Positions 53,202-61,830 of a DNA stretch of 64,000 nt are shown here, piece after piece (positions within the stretch are counted from its first letter, which is position 1; the number at the start of each line of letters is the position of its first letter). The stretch lies in the NCBI RefSeq assembly GCF_033097365.1, contig NZ_AP028461.1:620001-684000 (forward strand). Reading direction: 5' to 3'. This DNA is from Actinoplanes sichuanensis. GTDB taxonomy: Bacteria; Actinomycetota; Actinomycetes; Mycobacteriales; Micromonosporaceae. Made by a program: the position numbers and the translations under genes. The notes under the pieces are model-generated. The model saw nothing but the letters and a program-made list of their open reading frames with translations, was not told the origin of the DNA and searched no databases.

Positions 53202-53224
53202 TTGTCATACCCAGGAACTAGCCT
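53202..53224 (+). promoter_or_regulatory. PafBC-type DNA-damage promoter motif at the helicase gene
   Basis: TTGTCATAC, 8 bases, TAGCCT. The known RecA-independent (RecA-NDp/PafBC) motif is TTGTCRGTG-N8-TAGnnT; spacing and both cores match, but the GTG triplet reads TAC. TAGCCT ends 7 bases before ATG 53232, so the mRNA is probably leaderless. Confidence 0.55.
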
Positions 53225-53231
53225 TGTGCTC

Positions 53232-55985
53232 ATGACGAGTCCCGCCGAGAAATATTCGGCATCCAAGCGGCGGGCGGCGCGGGTCGCCACCTATCCGGCG
53301 CTCGAAGATTTCATGCTCGACGTGGGGTTCGACCTCGACGACTTCCAGCGTGAGGCGTGCGAGGTCCTGGAGCGGGGCAGCGGTGTGCTGGTCTGCGCTC
53401 CGACGGGTGCGGGCAAGACCGTGGTCGGCGAGTTCGCGGTGCACCTGGCGCTGCGCTCGGGGGAGCGCAAGTGCTTCTACACCACGCCGATCAAGGCGCT
53501 GTCCAATCAGAAATACCATGACCTGGTGTCGCGCTACGGCGCCGACAAGGTGGGTCTGCTCACCGGCGACAATGTGATCAACGGCGATGCCCCGGTGGTG
53601 GTGATGACCACCGAGGTGCTGCGCAACATGCTCTACTCCGGCTCCGACCAGCTGCGCAATCTGGCCTACGTGGTGATGGACGAGGTGCACTACCTCGCCG
53701 ACCGGTTCCGGGGCGCGGTCTGGGAAGAGGTGATCATCCACCTGCCGGCCTCGGTCACGCTCGTCTCGCTGTCGGCGACGGTGAGCAACTACGAGGAGTT
53801 CGCCGACTGGCTGGTCACCGTCCGCGGCCAGACCGAGGTGGTGGTCAGCGAGCACCGGCCGGTCCCGCTCTGGCAGCACATGCTGGTCGGGCGCCGGATG
53901 TTCGACCTGTTCCACGACGCCGACGCGGCGCGGAAACACGACGTCCACCCCGAGCTGCTGCGCTACACGCGTGAGATGGACCGGCGGATGGAGTTCACCG
54001 ACCGGGCCGCGTCCGGCTGGCGCGGTGGTCGGGGCAAGCGCTGGCAGCCGCCGCCCCGCGCCGAGGTGGTCGACCGGTTGGAGCGGGCCGGGCTGCTCCC
54101 GGCGATCCTGTTCATCTTCAGCCGGGCCGGCTGCGACGCGGCCGTCCAGCAGTGCCTCAACGCGGGCCTACGGCTCACCGACCCCGACGAGCGGGCCGAG
54201 ATCCGGCGGATCGTGTCGGCCAAGGTGGCGCACCTGCCGGCCGACGACCTGTCGGTGCTGGGCTACTGGGAGTGGCTCGACGGGCTGGAGCGGGGCGTCG
54301 CCGCCCACCACGCGGGCATGCTGCCGGTCTTCAAGGAGGCGGTTGAGGAGTGCTTCGTCAAAGGGCTGGTCAAGGCGGTCTTCGCCACCGAGACGTTGGC
54401 GCTGGGCATCAACATGCCGGCCCGCTGCGTGGTGCTGGAGCGGCTGGTCAAGTTCAACGGTGAGGCCCACGTCGACCTGACCCCCGGGGAGTACACCCAG
54501 CTGACCGGCCGGGCCGGCCGGCGTGGCATCGACGTCGAGGGCCACGCCGTGGTGCTGTGGAGCCCCGACGTCGACCCGCGGCATGTGGCCGGGCTCGCCT
54601 CGACCCGTACGTATCCGTTGCGGTCGTCGTTCCGGCCGTCGTACAACATGGCGGTCAACCTGGTCGGCACGGTCGGTGCGGACAAGTCGAGAGAGCTGCT
54701 GGAGTCCTCGTTCGCCCAGTTCCAGGCGGACCGTTCGGTGGTCGGCCTGGCCCGGCAGGTGCAGCGCAACGTCGAGACCATGCAGGCGTATGGGGATGAC
54801 GCCGCCTGCCATCACGGCGACTTCGAGGAGTATTTCGGGCTCCGGGTGGCCATCGCCGACCGGGAGAAGGCGCTGTCTCGTCAGGGTGTCCAGCAGCGCC
54901 GTTCGGCCGCCGTCTCGTCGCTGGAGAAACTGCGGATCGGCGACGTGATCCGGGTGCCGCAGGGCCGCCGGGCGGGGCTCGCCGTGGTGCTGGAGCCGGC
55001 CGCCGTCGGGTTCGGCGAGCCGCGGCCGCTGGTGCTCACCCAGGACCGGTGGGCCGGCCGGGTCAGCCCCGGCGACTTCGGTGGCGAGGTGGAGGTGCTG
55101 GCCCGGGTGCGGGTGCCGCGCAACTTCAACCACCGCGCCCCGGGTGCCCGCCGTGATCTGGCCGCCCAGATCAGCGCGACCGGGCTGGACCGGCATCCGG
55201 ACCGCCGGCGTAACGGCCGGAGCCGGGCCAACCCCGGTGAGGACGCCGAGGTCGCCCTGCTCAAGGTGCGGTTGCGGCAGCATCCGTGCCACGCCTGCTC
55301 GGAGCGGGAGGATCACGCACGCTGGGCCGAGCGCCGGCACCGGCTGCAGCGTGACACCGACGCGCTGCGCGACAAGGTGTCCGGGCGGACCGGGTCGTTG
55401 GCCCGCACCTTCGATCAGGTGTGCGCGGTGCTGGCCACGCGCGGCTACCTGTCCGCCGACGGTGAGGTGACCGAGGCCGGTCGGATGCTCGGGCGCATCT
55501 GGTCGGAGGCCGATCTGCTGGTCGCCGAGTGCCTGCGCCAGGGGGTGTGGGACGGTCTGGCCCCCGACGAGTTGGCCGCGGCCGTGTCGATGGTGCTCTA
55601 CGAGTCCCGCCGGGAGGGCGACGACCGGGCGTCGGTGCCGAAGGGTCCGATCAGCGCGGCCGTCGACGCCTGCGCCAAGCTGTGGGGCGAGATCGCCGCC
55701 GATGAGAGCGAGCACGGGCTGTCGCTCACCCGTGAGCCCGACCCCGGGTTCGTGTGGCCGATGTTCCGCTGGGCCCGGGGTGAGCCGCTGGCCCGGGTGC
55801 TGGCCAGTGGGCATCACGACGCCGACATGCCGGCCGGTGACTTCGTCCGCTGGGCCCGGCAGGTGCTCGACCTGCTCGGTCAGGTGAAGGAGGCGTCGGC
55901 GGCGTCGCCGAGCGTCAAGGAGACGGCGCGTAAGGCGATCACCGCGGTCAACCGGGGGGTGCTGGCGCTGCAGAGCGCGTTGTGA
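53232..55985 (+). CDS. helY: Ski2-like DEAD/DEAH-box helicase HelY
   Basis: Superfamily 2 helicase of 917 residues, close to mycobacterial HelY in length and neighbourhood (tatC, pafC). Motif I APTGAGKT is at 56-63, motif II MDEVHYLADRF, motif III SLSATVSN, motif VI QLTGRAGRRGID. The C-terminal part contains the rRNA-processing-arm region and the four-helix bundle of Mtr4/Ski2 proteins. It presumably unwinds RNA or RNA/DNA. The in-frame start at 53202 overlaps the promoter and is rejected. Confidence 0.94.
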   Translation: MTSPAEKYSASKRRAARVATYPALEDFMLDVGFDLDDFQREACEVLERGSGVLVCAPTGAGKTVVGEFAVHLALRSGERKCFYTTPIKALSNQKYHDLVSRYGADKVGLLTGDNVINGDAPVVVMTTEVLRNMLYSGSDQLRNLAYVVMDEVHYLADRFRGAVWEEVIIHLPASVTLVSLSATVSNYEEFADWLVTVRGQTEVVVSEHRPVPLWQHMLVGRRMFDLFHDADAARKHDVHPELLRYTREMDRRMEFTDRAASGWRGGRGKRWQPPPRAEVVDRLERAGLLPAILFIFSRAGCDAAVQQCLNAGLRLTDPDERAEIRRIVSAKVAHLPADDLSVLGYWEWLDGLERGVAAHHAGMLPVFKEAVEECFVKGLVKAVFATETLALGINMPARCVVLERLVKFNGEAHVDLTPGEYTQLTGRAGRRGIDVEGHAVVLWSPDVDPRHVAGLASTRTYPLRSSFRPSYNMAVNLVGTVGADKSRELLESSFAQFQADRSVVGLARQVQRNVETMQAYGDDAACHHGDFEEYFGLRVAIADREKALSRQGVQQRRSAAVSSLEKLRIGDVIRVPQGRRAGLAVVLEPAAVGFGEPRPLVLTQDRWAGRVSPGDFGGEVEVLARVRVPRNFNHRAPGARRDLAAQISATGLDRHPDRRRNGRSRANPGEDAEVALLKVRLRQHPCHACSEREDHARWAERRHRLQRDTDALRDKVSGRTGSLARTFDQVCAVLATRGYLSADGEVTEAGRMLGRIWSEADLLVAECLRQGVWDGLAPDELAAAVSMVLYESRREGDDRASVPKGPISAAVDACAKLWGEIAADESEHGLSLTREPDPGFVWPMFRWARGEPLARVLASGHHDADMPAGDFVRWARQVLDLLGQVKEASAASPSVKETARKAITAVNRGVLALQSAL

Positions 55986-55995
55986 CCCGGGCCAC

Positions 55996-56032
55996 GTGGC
56001 TGCTGCCTGTCCTGTGGGGTGAGCAGCGGCCA
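55996..56032 (+). terminator. Hairpin after the helicase gene
   Basis: GTGGCTGCTGC pairs with GCAGCGGCCAC (one wobble pair) around a 15-base loop. The rest of the 200-base gap has TTGACG at 56078 as a weak -35. Confidence 0.45.
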
Positions 56033-56185
56033 CCGCCGTCCGGTTCAAGAGCGATCGTCGCGGATGGTGAATCTCCGTTGACGCTGTCATTCGCATGATT
56101 CAAGAATTGCGGCGGCGGCATTGACCGGGTTCAACTGTTGTCGCGGCGCACCCGCGAGACACCGGAGGTCCGGGAGTAGGGGAAG

Positions 56186-57019
56186 ATGAGCGCGGGCTCA
56201 CCGCATCTGATCGGGTGGTCCGGTGACGCGGTGGCGGACTCGGTGCTGGCGGTCATCGACGCGGACACCGCGGTCATCGAGCTCACGGTGTGGGGCGGCT
56301 GGGATCGGCGGCTCTCCGCGCAGGCCCGCGTGGTCCTCGACAAATGCCTGGCCGAACACCCCACCGGAGTGATCGTCGACCTCCAGCATCTGCGCGACCC
56401 GCACGCGGTGAGCGCCCCACTGTGGCTGACCGCCTGCGCACAGGGTGCCGCCATGGAACCACCGACCGCCATTGCGGTCTGCGTTGCGGCGAACACCCCG
56501 TTGGCCCGCCGGCTGCGACGTCTCGGGGCTCGTGACTGGCTGGTGCTGTATGCGACGGTTCCGCAGGCCCGGGCCGCGCTGGCGGGTGGGCATCCGCTGC
56601 CCGACCGGGTGCACCTGGCACTGCCGCCCGACCCGGGAGCGGCGTTGCAGGCCCGTTCCCTGGTGACCGAGGCCTGCACCGGCTGGGGTCTCGGCCATCT
56701 GTGTGAACGGGCAAGGCTGGTCATTTCCGAGCTGGTGGTGAATGCCGCCGAGCATGCGGGTACCGATATCGAGGTGATCGTGTCGCTGCGCGGCACCGGA
56801 TCCGGGGCCGCTCTGCATCTGGCCGTCTACGACGGTGACACGGTGCTGCCCCGGGTGCGTGATCCGGTTCCCGGACCGCTCGGGCCGTCGCTGTCCGATC
56901 GTGGCCTCGGTCTGCGGATCGTCAGTGCCGCGGCCTCGTCGTGGGGTGCGCTCCCGGCCCGCGGCGGCAAGTTGGTGTGGGCCATCGTCCGTTCCCGGCC
57001 GGAGGAGGCACCCTGGTGA
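56186..57019 (+). CDS. STAS-like plus HATPase anti-sigma-type protein
   Basis: A 277-residue fusion. Residues about 22-125 look like a STAS (anti-sigma antagonist) domain (TAVIELTVWGGWDRRLS, VIVDLQHLRDP); residues about 150-270 are an RsbW-type GHKL ATPase (ISELVVNAAEHAG N box and DRGLGLRIVS G box). Such proteins are serine kinases that bind sigma-B-like factors or their antagonists. ATG 56186 follows AGGGGAAG. The next STAS gene overlaps by 4 bases. No sigma-factor gene is adjacent. Confidence 0.85.
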   Translation: MSAGSPHLIGWSGDAVADSVLAVIDADTAVIELTVWGGWDRRLSAQARVVLDKCLAEHPTGVIVDLQHLRDPHAVSAPLWLTACAQGAAMEPPTAIAVCVAANTPLARRLRRLGARDWLVLYATVPQARAALAGGHPLPDRVHLALPPDPGAALQARSLVTEACTGWGLGHLCERARLVISELVVNAAEHAGTDIEVIVSLRGTGSGAALHLAVYDGDTVLPRVRDPVPGPLGPSLSDRGLGLRIVSAAASSWGALPARGGKLVWAIVRSRPEEAPW

Positions 57020-57351
57020 GTGCGACCCGGATCGACGGGGCACGCGACGGCGACCGGCTGCTGATCACCCTGCACGGCAGCCTCGACGCGATGTCGGTGG
57101 ACGCGTTGCAGAGCCAGCTGTACGACCTGACCCGGGTGCACGATCTGATCGGGCTGAGCGATCCGGTCCGGCAGATCCACATCAACGTGGCCGGGGTGGA
57201 CTTCTGCGATGCGGCCGGGTTGCGGATGCTGGTGGCGGCCCGGCGGGTGGCGGAGTCCCGCCAGGCCACCTGCCACCTGCACGATCCGCAGCCGCACCTG
57301 CGCTGGCTGCTGCACGCCACCCGCGCCGCCGACCTCTTCGACGACCCCTGA
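57016..57351 (+). CDS. STAS-domain anti-sigma factor antagonist, phosphosite lost
   Basis: A single STAS domain of 111 residues. The loop that normally carries the phosphorylated serine (DSSGL) reads VDFCDAAGLRML, so both serines are Ala and regulation by the upstream kinase at that site is not possible. GTG 57016 overlaps the preceding stop (GTGA). It may act as a constitutive antagonist or dimerise with the fused STAS domain upstream. Confidence 0.88.
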   Translation: MSATRIDGARDGDRLLITLHGSLDAMSVDALQSQLYDLTRVHDLIGLSDPVRQIHINVAGVDFCDAAGLRMLVAARRVAESRQATCHLHDPQPHLRWLLHATRAADLFDDP

Positions 57352-57376
57352 CCGGCGCGCGCCCACCGGCGGGTCG

Positions 57377-58150
57377 TCAGTTGTAGTAGAAGTCCATCGC
57401 CTCGCCGTAGTTCGACGGCTTCTTGATGCCGGACGCCTTGCCGTGGCCGCTCAGGGTGGTCGTCATGTTCAGCGCGCCCTTGCTGTCCTTCAACGACACC
57501 TTGATCGACGTGACCCAGCCGCCCGGGTTGGTGGTGGCGGTGAAGGTCGCGTTACCGCCGAACAGCACCGAGATCGCCGGGGTGCCGATCGGTAGGAAGC
57601 CCTCGTTGAACCGGTCACCCTCGAAGTCCAGGGTGCCGCTGTACAGGTTCGGTGCGCTGCTCGTGACCGTGTCGACCGCATCGACGAACCGGGACAGCCC
57701 GGTCGGATCGGTCATGTCGTACGCGTACAGTGAATCCTTTTTGATCTTCTTGAGGTTGAGGTGGACCCAGGTCTCGCCGTCCTTGGAGCGGGAGTAGAGG
57801 TCGGTGCCGACCACGATCCGCTGGGTCGCGCCGTCGCCGGTCACCTTGTACTTCACCGAGATCCGCTTGGCCTTCGGGTCGTAGACGCCGGAGCCGGTGA
57901 CCTTCTTCGAGTCGGGCACGTCACCGCTGGTGGAGAAGCGGTAGCTGGTGTTCTTCGACTTCTGCAGGGCGGCCATCAGCAGCTCCCGGGCGTCCGGCCC
58001 GGTCGGGCTGGGCGAGACCGAGACGGTGGCCGACGGCGACGCGATCGGCGCGGCGACCGGCGCCGGAGTGGACGGGGTGGTGCAACCGCCGACGAGCAGC
58101 ACGGTGACGGCGGCCAGGACAGGGTGGTACGACTTCAAGACTTCCCCCAT
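57377..58150 (-). CDS. LppX/LprG-like lipoprotein
   Basis: A 257-residue exported lipoprotein. The signal peptide ends in LLVGGC with lipidated Cys23, followed by a Pro/Ser/Ala-rich linker (to about residue 55) and a beta-rich domain (about 55-250) like the LppX_LprAFG family, which carries lipids in mycobacteria. TAGGCT on the minus strand at 58169-58174 may be its -10 box. Lipid binding is inferred from the fold family. Confidence 0.82.
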   Translation of the reverse strand: MGEVLKSYHPVLAAVTVLLVGGCTTPSTPAPVAAPIASPSATVSVSPSPTGPDARELLMAALQKSKNTSYRFSTSGDVPDSKKVTGSGVYDPKAKRISVKYKVTGDGATQRIVVGTDLYSRSKDGETWVHLNLKKIKKDSLYAYDMTDPTGLSRFVDAVDTVTSSAPNLYSGTLDFEGDRFNEGFLPIGTPAISVLFGGNATFTATTNPGGWVTSIKVSLKDSKGALNMTTTLSGHGKASGIKKPSNYGEAMDFYYN

Positions 58151-58171
58151 GATCGATATGCGGCGGTGAGC

Positions 58172-58561
58172 CTAATCGATCGACGGCCAGGTCCGCGCGG
58201 TGGTTTCGAACAGGTGCTGGTCGCTCTGCACCGGCACGACGCAGAGCAGGTGGCCACCGGGCGCCCGCAACGTCTTGTGACCGCCGTGGTCGGCCACCAT
58301 GGTCGCGCCGAGCGCCAGCAGCCGCGCCGTCTCGGCCGGCACGTCATCGGTCTCCATGTCGACGTGGTAGCGGGGCGCGTCGTCGACCGACTGCACATCG
58401 ACGGCCAGGCCCGGCAGCGCTCCGACCAGGGCGATGAACTCCTCCTCACCCGGCACCGGGGTGGCGGTGGCCCCGAACGCGCCGGCCCAGAACGATGCGG
58501 CGGCGGGCGTCTCGGCGGAGGGCGTGTCGATGAAGATCCCGAAGAGGCGGCTGCGATGCAT
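58172..58561 (-). CDS. VOC (glyoxalase/bleomycin-resistance fold) family protein
   Basis: A 129-residue protein of two beta-alpha-beta-beta-beta modules. RYHVDMETDDV and HKTLRAPGGHLLCVVP are the metal-binding-strand regions. The specific reaction or ligand is unknown. On the minus strand TAGGGT lies 6 bases before ATG 58561, overlapping the stop of the acyl-CoA synthetase gene, so it has its own leaderless promoter. Confidence 0.88.
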   Translation of the reverse strand: MHRSRLFGIFIDTPSAETPAAASFWAGAFGATATPVPGEEEFIALVGALPGLAVDVQSVDDAPRYHVDMETDDVPAETARLLALGATMVADHGGHKTLRAPGGHLLCVVPVQSDQHLFETTARTWPSID

Positions 58562-58570
58562 GATCGAACC

Positions 58571-60295
58571 CTACTGGTAGAGACCGTCCAATTGCGACCG
58601 GTAGCGCTCCTCGGCGGCCCGGCGGCGGATCTTCATGGACGGGGTGAGGATGCCGCTCTCCACATCGAGGTGGTGGTCGAGGATCACGAACTTCTTGATC
58701 GTCTCCCAGGAGTTGAGGCCGCTGTTCAGCTCGTCGACGGCACGGGAGATCTCGGCCCGCACGTCGGACGAGGCCACGAACGCGGCGTAGTCGTCCGAAC
58801 CAGGCCGTTTCGCCGCCTCGTCGGGATCCAGGTCGATCAGGGCGGTGATGTACTTGCGGTTGTCGCCGTGCACCACGATGTGACCGGCGAGCGGGCACAA
58901 CGCTTTGAATCGGGCCTCGATCGCCTGCGGTGCCACGTACTTCCCGTTGGAGGTTTTGATCAGGTCCTTCTTGCGGTCGGTGATCCGCAGCGAGCCGCGC
59001 TCGGTGATCTCGCCGATGTCGCCGGTGTGCAGCCAGCCGTCGACCAGGACGTCGCCGGAGTCGCGGTGGTGGTAACCGCTCATGATGCCGGGCCCGGACA
59101 GCAGGATCTCGCCGTCCTCGGCGATCCGCACCCGGGTGCCGGGCAGGGGGCGGCCGACCGTGCCGTACTCCGGATCGTCCGGCCGGTTGAAGATCGTCGT
59201 GGCGCACGACTCGGTCAGACCGTAACCCTCGGCGACCGGCAGCCCGAGCCCGCCGAACCAGGCCGCGATGTCGGGGGACAGGGCGGACGCGCCGGAGATG
59301 AAGTAGCGCATCCGGCCGCCGAACCGGGCCCGCACCTTCGCCAGCACCAGCCGGTCGGCCAGCCGGTCACGGTGCCCGGCCTTGATCGCCCACGCGAACA
59401 GCCGGCCCTTGAGCCCGCCGCCGACCGTGGCGTTGACCGCGGCATACACCTTCTCGAAGATCCTCGGCACGGCCGGCATGATGGTCGGCCGGACCTCGGC
59501 GAGCCGCTGCACGATCCGGCTCACGTCACCGTCGACCGCGAACTCGAACCCGACCGACAGCTGGCAGGCCAGCAGGGCCTTGCCGAACGCGTGCGACAGC
59601 GGCAGCCACAGGTAGCCGACGTCGTCCGGTCGCACGATGCCCATCGCCTGGATCGCGAGACCCTGATAGACCCACGCGTCGTGGGCGATCCGGACACCCT
59701 TCGGCTTACCCGTGGTACCGGAGGTGTAGATCAGCGTCGCCAGATCCTCGGGCCGGACCGCGGCGGTCGTCCGGTCGACCAGCTGCGCGTCGACGCCGAG
59801 CGCGTCCCGGCCGCGGGCGCGCAACTCGGCCAGCTCGCTGATCAGGATCACCTGCTCGACGTGCGGCACCACCCGGGCCCGGCGCGACTCGTCCTCGACG
59901 AACGCGAACCGGCTGCCCGAGTCGGTGAGGATGTGCGCCATCTCGTCGGCCGACGACGACGGGTAGACGGTGGTGGTCGCGCCGCCCGCACACATCACCG
60001 CGAAATCCGCCTCGATCCACTCGACGCGGGTGGCGGAGACGATCGCGACCCGCTCCTGCGGTCGCAGGCCCATCGCGATCAGGCCGGCGGCGATCTCCCG
60101 GACCGCTTGCGCGGTCTCGGCCCAGGTCTGCGGGACCCACGGTCCGTCGCCGGCGTCCGGTGGTCGGCGATAGGCCACTTCATCAGGGGTACGGCCGGCG
60201 CGCGCCAGGAACATCGCGCCGAACGACGGCGGGCCGTCCCGCCGCAACTCGGTGAGTAGGGATTCCTCGGCCGCCGGGGCGGTGCACTCGGTCAC
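58571..60295 (-). CDS. AMP-dependent long-chain acyl-CoA synthetase (FadD15-like)
   Basis: Adenylate-forming enzyme of 574 residues activating long-chain fatty acids as acyl-AMP and then acyl-CoA. The P-loop-like motif LIYTSGTTGKPKGVRI, the YGLTESCAT adenine motif, the DGWLHTGDIGEI hinge and DRKKDLIKTSNGKYVAPQ with the C-terminal catalytic Lys are all present. GTG 60295 follows GAGGAG by 5 bases. No adjacent fatty-acid genes show which pathway it serves. Confidence 0.93.
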   Translation of the reverse strand: MTECTAPAAEESLLTELRRDGPPSFGAMFLARAGRTPDEVAYRRPPDAGDGPWVPQTWAETAQAVREIAAGLIAMGLRPQERVAIVSATRVEWIEADFAVMCAGGATTTVYPSSSADEMAHILTDSGSRFAFVEDESRRARVVPHVEQVILISELAELRARGRDALGVDAQLVDRTTAAVRPEDLATLIYTSGTTGKPKGVRIAHDAWVYQGLAIQAMGIVRPDDVGYLWLPLSHAFGKALLACQLSVGFEFAVDGDVSRIVQRLAEVRPTIMPAVPRIFEKVYAAVNATVGGGLKGRLFAWAIKAGHRDRLADRLVLAKVRARFGGRMRYFISGASALSPDIAAWFGGLGLPVAEGYGLTESCATTIFNRPDDPEYGTVGRPLPGTRVRIAEDGEILLSGPGIMSGYHHRDSGDVLVDGWLHTGDIGEITERGSLRITDRKKDLIKTSNGKYVAPQAIEARFKALCPLAGHIVVHGDNRKYITALIDLDPDEAAKRPGSDDYAAFVASSDVRAEISRAVDELNSGLNSWETIKKFVILDHHLDVESGILTPSMKIRRRAAEERYRSQLDGLYQ

Positions 60296-60376
60296 TCGAA
60301 CTCCTCGATGGGTGCGGTGATTTTCTCATGAACTCGTCGGCTCAGCCGACCACCCCCGAGCGGCCTCCCGGGCAGG

Positions 60377-61168
60377 ATGGAGTTCGTGGCCGACTACGTT
60401 GATGACCTGGAAATCGCCCATGCCGCCGCGCTCGCCGGCGCCGCCGAGGGACTGCGGCACTTCGCGGCCCTGGCCGGCCTGCCCCGCGAGCTGAAACAGG
60501 ACGGCAGCGTGGTGACCGCGGCCGACCGGGCCGTCGAGGACCGGATCCGCGAGGTGCTGACCGGTGCCCGCCCCGGCGACACCATCCTCGGTGAGGAGCA
60601 CGGTGAGACCCTCGGTGCCGAGGGCCGCCGGTGGATCATCGACCCGATCGACGGCACCCACCTGTTCGTCGAGGGTGACGACCGCTGGCTGGTGCTGATC
60701 GCCCTCGAGGAGCGCGGTGAGATCACCGTCGGTGTCGCGGCGCTGCCCGCCCAGGGGCAGATCTTCTGGGCGGTCCGTGGCGAGGGCGCCCGGCAGGCCG
60801 AGGTGGCCGACGGCCGGATCGTCGGCGAGCAGAAGATCACCGTCGCCGGTGGTGGCCCCGCCGACCTGGCGACGAGCCGTCTCGGTGTGGTTCCCGACTG
60901 GGACCGGGCCGACGTCGCCGCCCTCATCGACGCCGCCGACGAGCGGCCCTGGTCGCTGCATCCCGGCCTGCTCGTGGCCCGCGGAGACCTGGACGTCGCG
61001 GTGCAGACCAGTGGCAAGATCTGGGACTTCGCGGCCACCTCGCTGATCGTCACCGAGGCCGGTGGCGACTATCGCGGACTGGACGGGCGGACCACGCCCG
61101 GCCCGGGGGCGTCGCTCTACAGCCGTGACGCTGCGACGGGCGACGCCGCCCTGGCCGTGCTGCGCTGA
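60377..61168 (+). CDS. Inositol-monophosphatase-family phosphatase (HisN-like)
   Basis: Mg-dependent phosphatase of 263 residues. The metal motifs are GEEHGE, DPIDGTHLFV and WDFAATSLIVTEAGGD. Actinobacterial proteins of this kind act as histidinol-phosphatase (HisN) or as inositol or CysQ-like phosphatases; VVTAADRAVEDRIRE is typical of HisN. ATG 60377 has GGGCAGG upstream. Convergent with the FHA gene 11 bases away. Confidence 0.88.
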   Translation: MEFVADYVDDLEIAHAAALAGAAEGLRHFAALAGLPRELKQDGSVVTAADRAVEDRIREVLTGARPGDTILGEEHGETLGAEGRRWIIDPIDGTHLFVEGDDRWLVLIALEERGEITVGVAALPAQGQIFWAVRGEGARQAEVADGRIVGEQKITVAGGGPADLATSRLGVVPDWDRADVAALIDAADERPWSLHPGLLVARGDLDVAVQTSGKIWDFAATSLIVTEAGGDYRGLDGRTTPGPGASLYSRDAATGDAALAVLR

Positions 61169-61179
61169 TCACCCGCGGG

Positions 61180-61830
61180 CTAGGCGGGTGCGTGCAGGGT
61201 GATGGTGGTCCAGGCGCCGACATGCACCTGGTCACCGTCCTTCAGGGTGCGGGACTGGCCGGAGCCGAGCGGCTGCTCCTCGTCGTTGATCCAGGTGCCG
61301 TTCGACGAACCCACGTCGGAGACCAGCCACGTCCCGTCGGTGCTGAACGTGAACAGCGCGTGGTTGTGCGACACCCCCGGATCGGACGGCTCGGCGCCCA
61401 GGTCGATCTCCGGTGAGGTGCCCTTCGACGTGCTGCGCCGCCCGATCCGGACCTGCGGCGGCGCCAGCTCGATCGTCTGCGGGACCGCCCCGGCCGGGAA
61501 CGCCACGCCCTCGATGTCGTTGAGCGCGAAGTAGTCCGGGTCGGGGACGACCGTCGCCGTCCACGGCCCGGCCGGCGCGGCCACCGGCGGCGGGTCGATC
61601 TGCGGGACCCGGCCGGTGCTGTGGTCGTACCCGCAGTCCTCGCAGAATCGGAACGGGCCGCTGCGTGGATAACCGCAGTTGGGGCACTTCTCCTTGACCG
61701 GAGCGGCGGGCTGCTCACCGGCCGGGACGGAGATCAGCGAGACGGTCGGGGCGGCGCCGTCGATGCGCGACCCGCATGTGTCGCAGAAGTCGCCCTCGGC
61801 CGAGGCGTGACCCTTCGGGCAGGTGAACAT
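61180..61830 (-). CDS. Zinc-ribbon FHA-domain protein
   Basis: A 216-residue phosphothreonine-binding signalling protein. Two zinc ribbons are at the N-terminus (CPKGH...CDTCG, CPNCG...CEDCG), and the FHA domain occupies about 115-215 (QVRIGRRSTSKG, SHNHALF, SNGTWINDEEQ). ATG 61830 overlaps the vWA stop (TGATG); the longer open frame is the vWA gene in another frame. It belongs with the adjacent vWA and PP2C genes in a Ser/Thr phosphorylation cassette. Confidence 0.92.
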   Translation of the reverse strand: MFTCPKGHASAEGDFCDTCGSRIDGAAPTVSLISVPAGEQPAAPVKEKCPNCGYPRSGPFRFCEDCGYDHSTGRVPQIDPPPVAAPAGPWTATVVPDPDYFALNDIEGVAFPAGAVPQTIELAPPQVRIGRRSTSKGTSPEIDLGAEPSDPGVSHNHALFTFSTDGTWLVSDVGSSNGTWINDEEQPLGSGQSRTLKDGDQVHVGAWTTITLHAPA

